This document shows, piece by piece, positions 1-7,183 of a stretch of 64,000 bases of DNA. Every line of letters starts with the position of its first letter. The first letter of the stretch is position 1. A program made the translations under genes and the position numbers. The DNA is from Gammaproteobacteria bacterium (GTDB lineage: Bacteria; Pseudomonadota; Gammaproteobacteria; Ga0077536). The notes under the pieces are model-generated. The model searched no databases, was not told the origin of the DNA, and saw only the letters and a program-made list of their open reading frames with translations. The stretch covers positions 434,001 to 498,000 of the forward strand of contig JACKNG010000004.1 in assembly GCA_024235015.1 (NCBI GenBank), written 5' to 3'.

Positions 1-1183
1 CGGCTTCGCCTTGTTCGATACCGCCATCGGCCCCTGTGGCCTGGCCTGGCGACCCACCGGCCTGGTCGGCGTGCAGCTGCCGGAGAAGACCCCCGGCGCG
101 ACCCGCGAGCGCCTCGCCGCGCGCTTCGCCGACCTGCAGCCGGCCGAGCCCCGCGGTACGCCGCGGCGCGCGCGCGAGGCCATGGTCGCGCTGCTGGCGG
201 GGCGGACAGGCCGCAGCGCGGACCTCGCCGACATCGTTCTCGACATGGCTGCCGTCACACCGTTCCGCCGCGCGGTCTACGCCTGGGCGCGCGGCATTCC
301 GCGCGGCGAGACCCGCACCTACGGCGACGGCGCCGCCGCGCTCGGGCAAGCGGGCGGCGCGCGCGCCGTCGGCCAGGCGCTCGGCGCCAACCCGTTTCCC
401 ATCGTCGTGCCCTGTCACCGTGTGCTCGCCGCGGGCGGCAGGCCGGGTGGCTTCAGTGCCGCGGGCGGGGCGACGACCAAGCTGCGCATGCTCGAGATCG
501 AGGGCGCGCTGCGCGGCCAGGGCAGCCTCGATCTGACCCTCGATCACGGCATGCCCTACGACCTCGAGGCTGCCGTCGCCCACCTGCGCGGGGCCGACAA
601 GCGCCTGGCCCGGGTCATCGACGCGGTCGGGCCGTGCCGCATGGAACTCAAGCACACCGCGAGCGTGTTCGCCGCGCTGGCCGATGCCATCGTCTACCAG
701 CAGCTCTCCGGCAAGGCCGCGGCGACGATCCTCGGCCGCGTGGTCGCGCTCATGCCGCGCGGTCGGCGCGGCTTCAACGCGCGCAACCTGATGGCCGTCG
801 ACGACGTCGCGCTGCGTGGCGCCGGCTTGTCCGGCAACAAGCTGCTGGCGCTGCGCGATCTCGCCACGCGCACCCTGTCCGGCGAATTGCCGACCCTCGC
901 GCGGCTGCGCAGCATGGACGACGAGACCGCCATCGAGGCCCTCACCGCGGTGCGCGGCATCGGGCGCTGGACGGTGGAGATGTTCCTCATGTTCCGCCTC
1001 GGGCGGCCGGACGTCATGGCCGTCGACGACCTGGGGCTGCGCCAGGGCCACGCCCGCATGCTCGGCCAGGACGGCGAGACCGAGCGTCGCCAGCTCATGG
1101 CCTACGCCGAACGCTGGCGGCCCTACCGCAGCGTCGCCAGCTGGTACCTGTGGCGGGCGGTGGAGCTGGCGCGCGAGGGCTGA
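1..1183 (+). CDS. Methylated-DNA alkyltransferase / AlkA-type glycosylase fusion (5' end cut by window edge)
   Basis: Bifunctional alkylation-repair protein. The first ~170 visible residues form an O6-alkylguanine-DNA alkyltransferase domain with the PCHRV active-site motif; the acceptor Cys is residue 135 counted from the in-frame TTG at 11. The last ~205 residues form a 3-methyladenine glycosylase of the HhH-GPD superfamily. Its helix-hairpin-helix VRGIGRWT lies near residues 313-320 and the catalytic Asp of the VDDLG motif is residue 339 or 340. The frame is open to position 2 (Gly-Phe-Ala before the TTG), so the true start is probably outside the window and a further N-terminal domain, such as an Ada-type one, cannot be excluded. 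Direct repair by methyl transfer and base excision would thus be carried on one chain. The gene ends about 65 bases before the first REP palindrome. Confidence 0.88.
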   Translation, partial: GFALFDTAIGPCGLAWRPTGLVGVQLPEKTPGATRERLAARFADLQPAEPRGTPRRAREAMVALLAGRTGRSADLADIVLDMAAVTPFRRAVYAWARGIPRGETRTYGDGAAALGQAGGARAVGQALGANPFPIVVPCHRVLAAGGRPGGFSAAGGATTKLRMLEIEGALRGQGSLDLTLDHGMPYDLEAAVAHLRGADKRLARVIDAVGPCRMELKHTASVFAALADAIVYQQLSGKAAATILGRVVALMPRGRRGFNARNLMAVDDVALRGAGLSGNKLLALRDLATRTLSGELPTLARLRSMDDETAIEALTAVRGIGRWTVEMFLMFRLGRPDVMAVDDLGLRQGHARMLGQDGETERRQLMAYAERWRPYRSVASWYLWRAVELAREG

Positions 1184-1231
1184 GGCAGCGCCGGCCCTCG
1201 ATCCGCGGCGGCAGACACGGCCACCGTCGTC

Positions 1232-1408
1232 TTCAATCGCTCGTCTCTCGGTGTCAGACACCGCGACGGAGTGAAGCGATCCGACCTGCACTTGACGCCG
1301 GACCGCTCGGCTGCGGACACGGTCGCCCTCGATATCAATCACTTGATGTGTGGTGTCAGACACCCGTCGATCGATACATCAGGCACTTGCGCCGCGGTGT
1401 CAGACACC
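1232..1408. repeat. REP cluster upstream of the RAYT gene
   Basis: Three copies of the 13-nt palindrome GGTGTCAGACACC lie at 1250-1262, 1352-1364 and 1396-1408. The middle copy is complete, with the TCAA-N4-TTGA head at about 1335-1346 and the constant 5-nt spacer. The 357-base gap 1184-1540 holds these repeats and no gene I can support. An apparent open frame through this stretch is REP sequence, not an N-terminal extension of the transposase. Confidence 0.9.
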
Positions 1409-1540
1409 GCACCGGGACGAAGTGAGCCGGCCTGCATTGACGCTCGCGGCGACCCGTGTGAACCTCGCCCTCGACCGCAAGGATGGCGGTCGCCCCGCGC
1501 GCGTCGCGGCCAAGGACAAGCGAACTACACGGAGGTAGTC

Positions 1541-2167
1541 ATGACCCGCTCAGCCCGTCTCGACCTGCCGGGGGTGCCACAGCACGTGGTACAGCGCGGC
1601 AACAACCGTCACGCGATATTCGTCGCCGATGCCGACCGGCGTTTCTTCCTCGCCGCGCTGCGCCTCGCGGCGACGCGCAACGACGTCGCCATTCATGCCT
1701 ACGTGCTGATGGACAACCATGTTCACCTGCTCGCCACGCCGGCGTGTACCGGTGCGGTCGGGCGCATGATGCAGTCGACCGGCGTGCGCTACGTCGCCTG
1801 GTTCAACCGGCGGTACGGCCGCAGCGGCACCTTGTGGGAGGGGCGCTACCGCGCCATCGTCATCGAGCGCGACGACTACCTGCTCGCCTGCCATCGCTAC
1901 ATCGAACTCAACCCCTTGCGTGCCGGCCTGGTCGCGCGTCCGGGGGCATTCGGCTGGTCGTCCTACGCGGCCAACGCGGACGGCATCCCCGATCCGCTGG
2001 TCACGCCGCACCCGATCTACCTCGCCCTCGCCGCTTCCGCCGCACGCCGGCGTGCGCACTACCGGGCGCTCTTCGAGGTCGCTCTCGATCCGCCCATGCT
2101 CGCCGGCTTGCGCGGGGGGGCGCGGAACGCGCGGCGGCCGGATTCGGTGTCTGACACCGTCACCTAA
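1541..2167 (+). CDS. REP-associated tyrosine transposase (RAYT), Y1/IS200-like
   Basis: 208-residue single-strand-specific HUH nuclease of the REP-associated transposase family, which nicks and joins REP hairpins. The HUH pair is His60-Val-His62 in MDNHVHLL. The presumed nucleophile is Tyr120 in the RYIELNP motif typical of RAYTs, and GTLWEGRYRA lies between them. I chose the ATG at 1541 because GGAGG sits 5 bases upstream (1531-1535) and the N-terminus matches the family (LPGVPQHVVQRGNNR). The open frame runs 270 bases further upstream but only through REP units. The last codons overlap a REP palindrome at 2146-2158, so the final residues (VSDTVT) are REP-encoded. Three REPs before and one at its end is the arrangement expected of a RAYT with its substrate repeats. 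Confidence 0.93.
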   Translation: MTRSARLDLPGVPQHVVQRGNNRHAIFVADADRRFFLAALRLAATRNDVAIHAYVLMDNHVHLLATPACTGAVGRMMQSTGVRYVAWFNRRYGRSGTLWEGRYRAIVIERDDYLLACHRYIELNPLRAGLVARPGAFGWSSYAANADGIPDPLVTPHPIYLALAASAARRRAHYRALFEVALDPPMLAGLRGGARNARRPDSVSDTVT

Positions 2168-2178
2168 GTGTTTGATCG
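2146..2178. repeat. REP unit overlapping the RAYT 3' end
   Basis: Inverted-orientation REP: palindrome GGTGTCTGACACC at 2146-2158 inside the last RAYT codons, then a spacer and a degenerate head ending TTGATCG near 2178. The region 2179-2300 to the next gene shows only another head-like TTGAAC near 2214-2219. Confidence 0.85.
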
Positions 2179-2300
2179 ACCCTGGCGTGGCGTCTGCAAC
2201 CGACGGGCAATTGGTTGAACGCACGGCCGGCCAGGTTGCCGACGGGCCGATCGAGCCCCCGCCCGACCGGCATGCCGTGCTTGTTCCCGCCTGCGGGCCG

Positions 2301-2954
2301 CTAGGCGGCCGCGCAGCGCCGCGTGCGCCCGGCGCCGACCACGGCGCCGAGGCCGGCCAGCAGCAGACCTGCCGCCGGTGGCAGCGGCACTGCGCTGATG
2401 GCGAGCGGGCTGCCGGCGCCGTCGAAGACCTCGAGACCGACGGCGACCGTGCCAATGCCGGCGAGGTCGTCGAACGCGAACTGGAAGCCGAGTCCGTGCG
2501 CGTAGAGCGGCGGCGGTTCGGGCTGGGGATTGAAGAACAGCGGATCGGAGATGCCGCTGCTGAGGTCGCCATCGCCACGCGGGGTGAAATGCAGGCGCAT
2601 CACGAGGTCCTGCCCGCCGGCGGTGACGAAGCCGATGTCGATGATGTCGAAATCGACGCCGGGCTCGGGCGGCGCCAGGAAACGGCCCTGGCCGGCCAGG
2701 CCGACGACAAACGGCGTCGGTTCGATGCCCGACAGTGAGCGGGTCACGGCGGTGGGGTCGAAGATCGTCTCGCTGACGAGGGCATGGGGTGGCGGTTCCG
2801 GCTGGGGATTGAAGCCGAACAGCACGAGCGGGTTCTCGACCCCGGCATGGATCACCAGGGGTACGCCCTGGTCCCAGGGGACCGAGGCGGCCGGCGCGGT
2901 GGTGGCGCAGGCGACGAGGGCGAAGAGGGTCAGGGTGCGAACGAGTCGTTGCAT
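2301..2954 (-). CDS. PEP-CTERM-type secreted protein with duplicated FNPQPEPPP motif
   Basis: 217-residue exported protein. It starts with a Sec signal peptide (MQRLVRTLTLFALVACATTA) and ends with a PEP-CTERM-like sorting signal: VPLPP, a hydrophobic helix (AAGLLLAGLGAVVGA) and an Arg-rich tail. The expected fate is recognition by an exosortase, cleavage and surface or EPS association; no exosortase lies in this window. Start chosen at 2954, preceded by a GGAGG-type site; a longer frame lacks one. The sequence FNPQPEPPP occurs twice, about 100 residues apart, each followed by a short hydrophobic stretch, which suggests an internal duplication. Function otherwise unknown. Confidence 0.8.
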   Translation of the reverse strand: MQRLVRTLTLFALVACATTAPAASVPWDQGVPLVIHAGVENPLVLFGFNPQPEPPPHALVSETIFDPTAVTRSLSGIEPTPFVVGLAGQGRFLAPPEPGVDFDIIDIGFVTAGGQDLVMRLHFTPRGDGDLSSGISDPLFFNPQPEPPPLYAHGLGFQFAFDDLAGIGTVAVGLEVFDGAGSPLAISAVPLPPAAGLLLAGLGAVVGAGRTRRCAAA

Positions 2955-3027
2955 GGCGCGTGCCTCCAGGCGGGTCTCCGAAGTCGGGACCCTAACCGCG
3001 GAGGCCTCGCGTCGCCACCGCAAGGCG

Positions 3028-3121
3028 GTAATCGTTCACGTAGCGGTATCTGACCCCGCGACTCGAGTCGTTGAACGGGGCCCGCGCGCTGTCTGACACC
3101 GCGGGATAAGCCCTTGATCGT
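3028..3121. repeat. Degenerate REP pair downstream of the AlaX-like gene
   Basis: Two decayed units: GGTATCTGACCCC at 3045-3057 and GCTGTCTGACACC at 3088-3100, the second followed by a head ending in CTTGATCG at 3113-3120. They fill the gap between the PEP-CTERM start and the AlaX-like stop. Confidence 0.75.
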
Positions 3122-3823
3122 TCAATCGAGGTGGAGGTTGATGCGGCGGTTCTGGCGGCCCTTCTTCTCGACCTTGCCGAGGCGCACGTGCCCGATCTCG
3201 CCGGTGCAGGCGACGTGGGTGCCGCCGCAGGGCTGCAGGTCGACGCCGTCGACGTCGACCAGGCGCACGCGGCCCTGTCCCATCGGCGGCTTGACCGACA
3301 TGGTGCGCACGAGCGCCATGTTGGCGGCCATCTCGGCATCGGTGATCCAGCGGTAGCCGACCGGGTGATCGGCGATGACCAGCGCGTTCAGTGCCGCTTC
3401 CAGGGCCTCTTTGTCGACGCCCTCGGCCATGTCGAAATCGAGCCGGCCCTTGTCCTGGCTGATCGAACCACCGGTCACCGGGTAGGGCACGAGCGCGCAC
3501 ATGAGATGTAGCGCGGTGTGGGTGCGCATGTGACGGTAACGGTAATCCCAGTCGATGATGGCGGTGACCTCGTCGCCGGGTGTCGGCAGCGCAGCGTCCG
3601 CGGCCGGCAGGTGGAGCAGGCGGCCATCTTCACCCTTGCGGGTATCGACGATGGCGAACGTCGTGCCGTCGGTGCTGCGCAGCATGCCGCGGTCACCCGG
3701 CTGGCCACCCCCTTCGGGGTAGAACACCGTGCGCTCGAGTTCGATGCCGTCCGCACTGCTGGCGACGACCGTCGCGGTGCATTCGCGGAGATAGGCATCG
3801 GCGCGGAAGAGTTCTTCGGTCAT
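3122..3823 (-). CDS. AlaX-like alanyl-tRNA editing protein
   Basis: 233-residue stand-alone trans-editing hydrolase related to the AlaRS editing domain, expected to deacylate Ser- or Gly-tRNA(Ala) in the cytoplasm. The two zinc-binding motifs are present: HTALH (His102, His106) and CGGTH (Cys199, His203), plus the VFYPEGGGQPGD signature near residues 33-44. Length fits AlaX enzymes that lack the C-Ala domain. The ATG at 3823 follows a GAGGAA site and lies 10 bases after the amidase stop, so the two are probably co-transcribed as the last genes of a minus-strand run starting at cinA or further upstream. Confidence 0.9.
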   Translation of the reverse strand: MTEELFRADAYLRECTATVVASSADGIELERTVFYPEGGGQPGDRGMLRSTDGTTFAIVDTRKGEDGRLLHLPAADAALPTPGDEVTAIIDWDYRYRHMRTHTALHLMCALVPYPVTGGSISQDKGRLDFDMAEGVDKEALEAALNALVIADHPVGYRWITDAEMAANMALVRTMSVKPPMGQGRVRLVDVDGVDLQPCGGTHVACTGEIGHVRLGKVEKKGRQNRRINLHLD

Positions 3824-3833
3824 CGCGTGTTCC

Positions 3834-5234
3834 TCACAGGGCGGGGCGCCGGGTGTGCCAGTCGGTCAGCGCTTCGTAGGCGGCGGCGGCACGGATGATG
3901 GCGGCCTCGTCGCCGTGGCGGCCGATGAACTGCATGGCCAGCGGCAGGCCGTCGGCGGTGAAGCCGTTGGGCAGGGTGATGCTGGGGTGGCCGGAGAAGT
4001 TGGTCGGCGCGGAGAAGCGGATCAGCGCCGGGACCTCGTCGTTGGCCATCAGGGCCTGCGGGTCGGGTTGCTCAGGCGCCGGGGTCGGCATGCCGGGGCA
4101 GACCAGCACGTCGATGCCGGCGAGCAGTTCGTCGAGCAGGGCGGTGGTCACCTGGCGCTCGCGGGTGGCGCGGGCGTAGGCCGTGGCGCCGACCGTCGTG
4201 CCGTGATCGAGCAGGGCGCGGAAGGCCGGGCCGTAGTCGTCGGCATGCTGCGGGTAGAAGTCGCGGTGGCCGATGAGGGCGTCGACCGCGCACACGTCCA
4301 GCCAGTATTGCGCGCAATCGGCGAGTTGCGGCGCGTTGAGTTCGACGACGATGGCGCCGTTGGCCGCGAGCAGGTCGACGGCGTCGAACAGCGCCTGTGC
4401 CACCACCGGGTCGGTGCCGCTCGTGCAATAGGCGTGATCGATGCCGATGCGCAGGCCCTGGCAGCCGGCGACCAGGGCCGTGCCGTAGTCGCCCGGCGGG
4501 TCGGTGCGGGTCGCGCCGTCACGCGGGTCGCGGCCCTCGAGCACCGCCAGCATGGCCGCGCAGTCCGCCACCGAGCGCGCCATCGGGCCGATGTGGTCGA
4601 GGGTGTCGGCAAGCGGGAAGACGCCGTAGCGGCTGACCTTGCCGAAGGTCGGCTTGATGCCGACCACGCCGCAGGCGGCGGAGGGGAAGCGGATCGAGCC
4701 GCCGGTGTCGGTGCCGAGGCAGCCGTAGCAGAGCGCGGCCGCGGTCGCCGCACCCGAGCCGCTCGACGACACCCCGGCCCAGTGCGTGGTCTTCCACGGG
4801 TTGCGTGGCGGCGCGAACTCGGGGTGGTAGCCGTACAGCGCGAACTCGGTCAGCGCCAGCTTGCCCAAGGTCACCGCGCCGGCGGCGTTGAGGCGTTCGA
4901 CCACCGCGGCGTCGTAACCGGGACGGAAATCGCGCAGCAGCGGCGAGGCGCAGGTGGTGGGGATGTCCGCGGTGTTGACGAGATCCTTGAGTGCGATCGG
5001 CATGCCGTGCAGCGGCCCGCGGTAGTCGCCGCCGGCGATCGCAGCCTCGGCCTCGCGGGCCTGGGCGAGGGCGAGTTCGGCCGTCACGGTGAGATAGCTG
5101 CCGATGCCGGGGTCGACGGCGGCGATGCGCGCGAGCATGGCCTCGGTCAGGGCGACCGGCGACAGCTCGCCGCGTTCGATGAGGGGCGCGACGTCGTGCA
5201 TCGTCGCGGTCAACAGGCTGGAATCCACGGTCAT
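3834..5234 (-). CDS. Amidase signature family amidohydrolase
   Basis: 466-residue amidase of the Ser-cisSer-Lys family. The catalytic Lys is Lys83 (GMPIALKDL), the cis-Ser lies in GVSSSGSG (Ser157/158) and the nucleophile is Ser180 in GTDTGGSIRFP. It may hydrolyse a small carboxamide; the substrate cannot be read from sequence. GatA is less likely because no gatB or gatC lies nearby, and the C-terminal half resembles stand-alone amidases. ATG at 5234 has a GAGGA site upstream. It sits 34 bases after the 93-residue orphan and 10 bases before the AlaX-like gene. Confidence 0.9.
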   Translation of the reverse strand: MTVDSSLLTATMHDVAPLIERGELSPVALTEAMLARIAAVDPGIGSYLTVTAELALAQAREAEAAIAGGDYRGPLHGMPIALKDLVNTADIPTTCASPLLRDFRPGYDAAVVERLNAAGAVTLGKLALTEFALYGYHPEFAPPRNPWKTTHWAGVSSSGSGAATAAALCYGCLGTDTGGSIRFPSAACGVVGIKPTFGKVSRYGVFPLADTLDHIGPMARSVADCAAMLAVLEGRDPRDGATRTDPPGDYGTALVAGCQGLRIGIDHAYCTSGTDPVVAQALFDAVDLLAANGAIVVELNAPQLADCAQYWLDVCAVDALIGHRDFYPQHADDYGPAFRALLDHGTTVGATAYARATRERQVTTALLDELLAGIDVLVCPGMPTPAPEQPDPQALMANDEVPALIRFSAPTNFSGHPSITLPNGFTADGLPLAMQFIGRHGDEAAIIRAAAAYEALTDWHTRRPAL

Positions 5235-5268
5235 CGGGGGTCCTCGTTGGTGGGCGGGGCGCCGCCGT

Positions 5269-5550
5269 TCATTGCCGCGCGGTAGGCGCGGTGGCGTGCA
5301 GGCGGAACCAGTAGAAATGAATGTAGCGGTCGTCGTAGACGGTCGGTGCGTAGACCTGGTCCTCGGCGAGGAACTGGCAGGTGTCGACCTGGCCGTCCCG
5401 GATCATGCGTTCGAGTACCACGCGCACTTCCTTGCGGCCGACGTCGAGGCCGGCGTCCTCGCCACGTGCGACGAGGTCGCGCGCGAGGCGTTCGAAGTTG
5501 ACCACCCCGCCGCCGGCGAGGCGCTCGTTGATCCATTGTCTGACCAGCAT
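5269..5550 (-). CDS. Uncharacterised 93-residue protein between the selenoprotein and amidase genes
   Basis: Short, charged soluble protein (starting MLVRQWINERL) with a helical N-terminal half rich in Arg and Glu and an aromatic C-terminus (YIHFYWFRL). No signal peptide or membrane segment is visible. I do not recognise a family. The ATG at 5550 lies 10 bases after the selenoprotein stop, which is why I prefer it to the longer frame reaching to 5724; that extension would overlap the selenoprotein gene completely and reads as out-of-frame shadow. Co-directional with the amidase. Confidence 0.6.
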   Translation of the reverse strand: MLVRQWINERLAGGGVVNFERLARDLVARGEDAGLDVGRKEVRVVLERMIRDGQVDTCQFLAEDQVYAPTVYDDRYIHFYWFRLHATAPTARQ

Positions 5551-5560
5551 CGTGTCGTGT

Positions 5561-5779
5561 TCAGGTCTGCAGCAGGGCGTCGATCTCGGCATCGTCCGGA
5601 AACCGTCCACGGGCCTTCTTCGACCACGCGAGACGGCCGTCGACGGTGATCTCGAACACGCCTCCGCCGCCTGCCACCAGGGTGACCTCGTCGGCGCCTT
5701 GCGCCAGCAGCCGGTCCCGCGCACGGCGGGCGCGTGGCGCGTAGTTTCACATCGCGCAGTATTCGATGGTGATCATCAT
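5561..5779 (-). CDS. SelW-like (Rdx family) selenoprotein, in-frame TGA read as selenocysteine
   Basis: 72-residue thioredoxin-like redox protein of the Rdx/SelW family, missed by ordinary ORF calling because codon 11 is TGA (5749-5747). Reading TGA as Sec gives the motif Y-C-A-M-U-N-Y-A-P, matching the CxxU active site of SelW (Cys8, Sec11). The frame then continues without interruption to a TGA stop at 5563-5561 and carries the family hallmarks GGGGVFEITVDG and WSKKARGRFP. ATG at 5779 has an AAGGA site 6 bases upstream; a second Met follows at once. A GC hairpin starts about 16 bases after the TGA (arms 5730-5726 and 5720-5716, 5-nt loop) and could act as a bacterial SECIS; an alternative fold begins about 5 bases after it. 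The family is presumed to reduce or sense thiols. Expression requires SelA/B/C/D elsewhere in the genome. Confidence 0.87.
5716..5730 (-). promoter_or_regulatory. Candidate bacterial SECIS hairpin
   Basis: On the minus strand, CCCGC (5730-5726), loop CGTGC (5725-5721) and GCGGG (5720-5716) form a perfect 5-bp stem 16 bases after the Sec TGA, inside the distance expected for SelB-recruiting elements. A competing stem using CGCGC-C-AC with GTGCGCG nearer the TGA is also possible. The G+C-rich context makes chance hairpins likely, so this is supported mainly by position. Confidence 0.4.
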
Positions 5780-5809
5780 CGTCGTTCCTTCGTTTGCCCC
5801 AGTCGCTCG

Positions 5810-5858
5810 GCGCGTCGACCGCGTCCGCGCATGCCTGCGCGCCGGTGCGTCGACGCGC
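5810..5858. repeat. 10-bp inverted repeat between cinA and the selenoprotein gene
   Basis: GCGCGTCGAC at 5810-5819 and its exact complement GTCGACGCGC at 5849-5858 are separated by 29 bases, within the 95-base gap between the cinA stop and the selenoprotein start. It could form a hairpin in the transcript, but there is no T-tract, so it is not a typical intrinsic terminator. Confidence 0.35.
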
Positions 5859-5874
5859 GCAGACCGTGTCGCGA

Positions 5875-7113
5875 TCAACCGCCCGCCCGTGCCGCGAGCC
5901 GCAGGCGCAGTGCGTTGAGTACGCTTATGACCGAGAACTGGCGGACGCGTTCGCGATCCCCCGGCAGGCGCACGCGCTCGACGTCCAGTGTGCCCTCGAT
6001 GTCGAGGCCGAGGTAGGTCTGGGCCGCGCCGCTGATGTCGCCGAGATCGTGCTGGCCGGTGGTGGCGAGCCCGATGTCGGCGCCGAACGCGGCGCGCACG
6101 GCGCTGGCCAGGGTCTTCGCCGCCTCGAAGGTGCCGAGCAGCTCGCCCGGCACGCCGAGCAGTTTCGTGCGCACGGCGCCGGCGGTCGGCACGATGCCGC
6201 CGCGGAACACCTCGCCGTGCGGGTCGAGCGCGGACAGCCGGGTCGCCATGATGCCGCCGCTGGTGACCTCGGCCACGGCCAGGGTCAGGCCGCGCGCGCG
6301 CAGCATCTCGAGCACCACCGATTCCATGGTGTCACCGTCGACGCCGAACACGGTGTCGCCGAGCAGGCCGCGGACGTGTGGTTCCTCGGCATCGATGGCG
6401 GCGTAAGCCGCGGCCTCGTCGGCGCCCTTGGCCGTGATGCGCACCTTGAGGCCCTCGATGCCGCTGGCGAGGAAGGCGATGGTGGCCTGGCCCGAGCGGT
6501 CGAGCTCGACGATGCGCGGTTCGAGCAGTTCGGCGAGCTTCGACTCGCTGTGGCCCCAGGTGCGCAGGGTGCGCGAACGGATGACGGCGCTGAAGCCGGC
6601 GCGGCGGGTGAGATCGGGCAGGATCGCCGTCTCCATCATCTGGTGCATCTCGTAGGGCACGCCGGGCACGGCGTAGATGACTTTCTCACCGACCGGGCAG
6701 ACGAGTCCTGGCGCGGTGCCCGGCTGCTCGGGAATGACGCTGGCGCCGGCCGGCACCATGGCCTGGCGCAAGTTGTTCTCCGGCATCTGGCGGCCGCGCG
6801 ACTCGAAGATGTGGCGGATGTGTTCGGCCACTTCGGGGTGGAATTCGAGTTCGACGCCCATCACCTCGGCAATGGCGTCGCGGGTGATGTCGTCCTGGGT
6901 CGGGCCGAGCCCGCCGCAGCAGATCACCGCCTCCGAGCGCTCGAGTGCCTGGCGCAGGGTGCCGACGATGCGCGCGTGGTTGTCGCCGACCTTGGTCTGG
7001 TAGAACGAGTCGATGCCGACCGTGGCGAGGCGCTCGCCGATCCACGACGAGTTGGTGTCGATGATTTGGCCGAGCAGCAGCTCGGTCCCGATGGCGACGA
7101 CTTCACAGCGCAT
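5875..7113 (-). CDS. cinA: CinA-like protein (COG1058 domain + PncC-like domain)
   Basis: 412-residue two-domain protein. Residues 1-170 form the MoaB-like COG1058 domain, seen in GTELLLGQIIDTN and CGGLGPTQDD, which in CinA has ADP-ribose pyrophosphatase activity. Residues 255-410 form the CinA C-terminal domain, in other bacteria an NMN deamidase of pyridine nucleotide salvage. The usual ESCTGG motif reads EVTSGG here, with Val283 where the conserved Ser normally sits; Lys317 (RTKLLGV) is kept. The deamidase may be altered or inactive. ATG at 7113 begins the conserved EVVAIGTELL start. It lies 70 bases downstream of the P450 gene on the same strand. Confidence 0.9.
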   Translation of the reverse strand: MRCEVVAIGTELLLGQIIDTNSSWIGERLATVGIDSFYQTKVGDNHARIVGTLRQALERSEAVICCGGLGPTQDDITRDAIAEVMGVELEFHPEVAEHIRHIFESRGRQMPENNLRQAMVPAGASVIPEQPGTAPGLVCPVGEKVIYAVPGVPYEMHQMMETAILPDLTRRAGFSAVIRSRTLRTWGHSESKLAELLEPRIVELDRSGQATIAFLASGIEGLKVRITAKGADEAAAYAAIDAEEPHVRGLLGDTVFGVDGDTMESVVLEMLRARGLTLAVAEVTSGGIMATRLSALDPHGEVFRGGIVPTAGAVRTKLLGVPGELLGTFEAAKTLASAVRAAFGADIGLATTGQHDLGDISGAAQTYLGLDIEGTLDVERVRLPGDRERVRQFSVISVLNALRLRLAARAGG

Positions 7114-7183
7114 GGTGTGGTGATTCCGCTTGGCTCTGGTGACGCGGCCGCACCGCGCGGCCGGGCCCGATTATGCCCGCGAT

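Noticed and set aside
1271..1540. N-terminal extension of the transposase
   Set aside because: It translates REP units, has no family match, and a Shine-Dalgarno site marks the ATG at 1541.
5403..5750. 115-codon minus-strand frame across the selenoprotein region
   Set aside because: It is out of frame with the SelW-like protein and with the 93-residue gene, and is Arg-rich with no recognisable motif.
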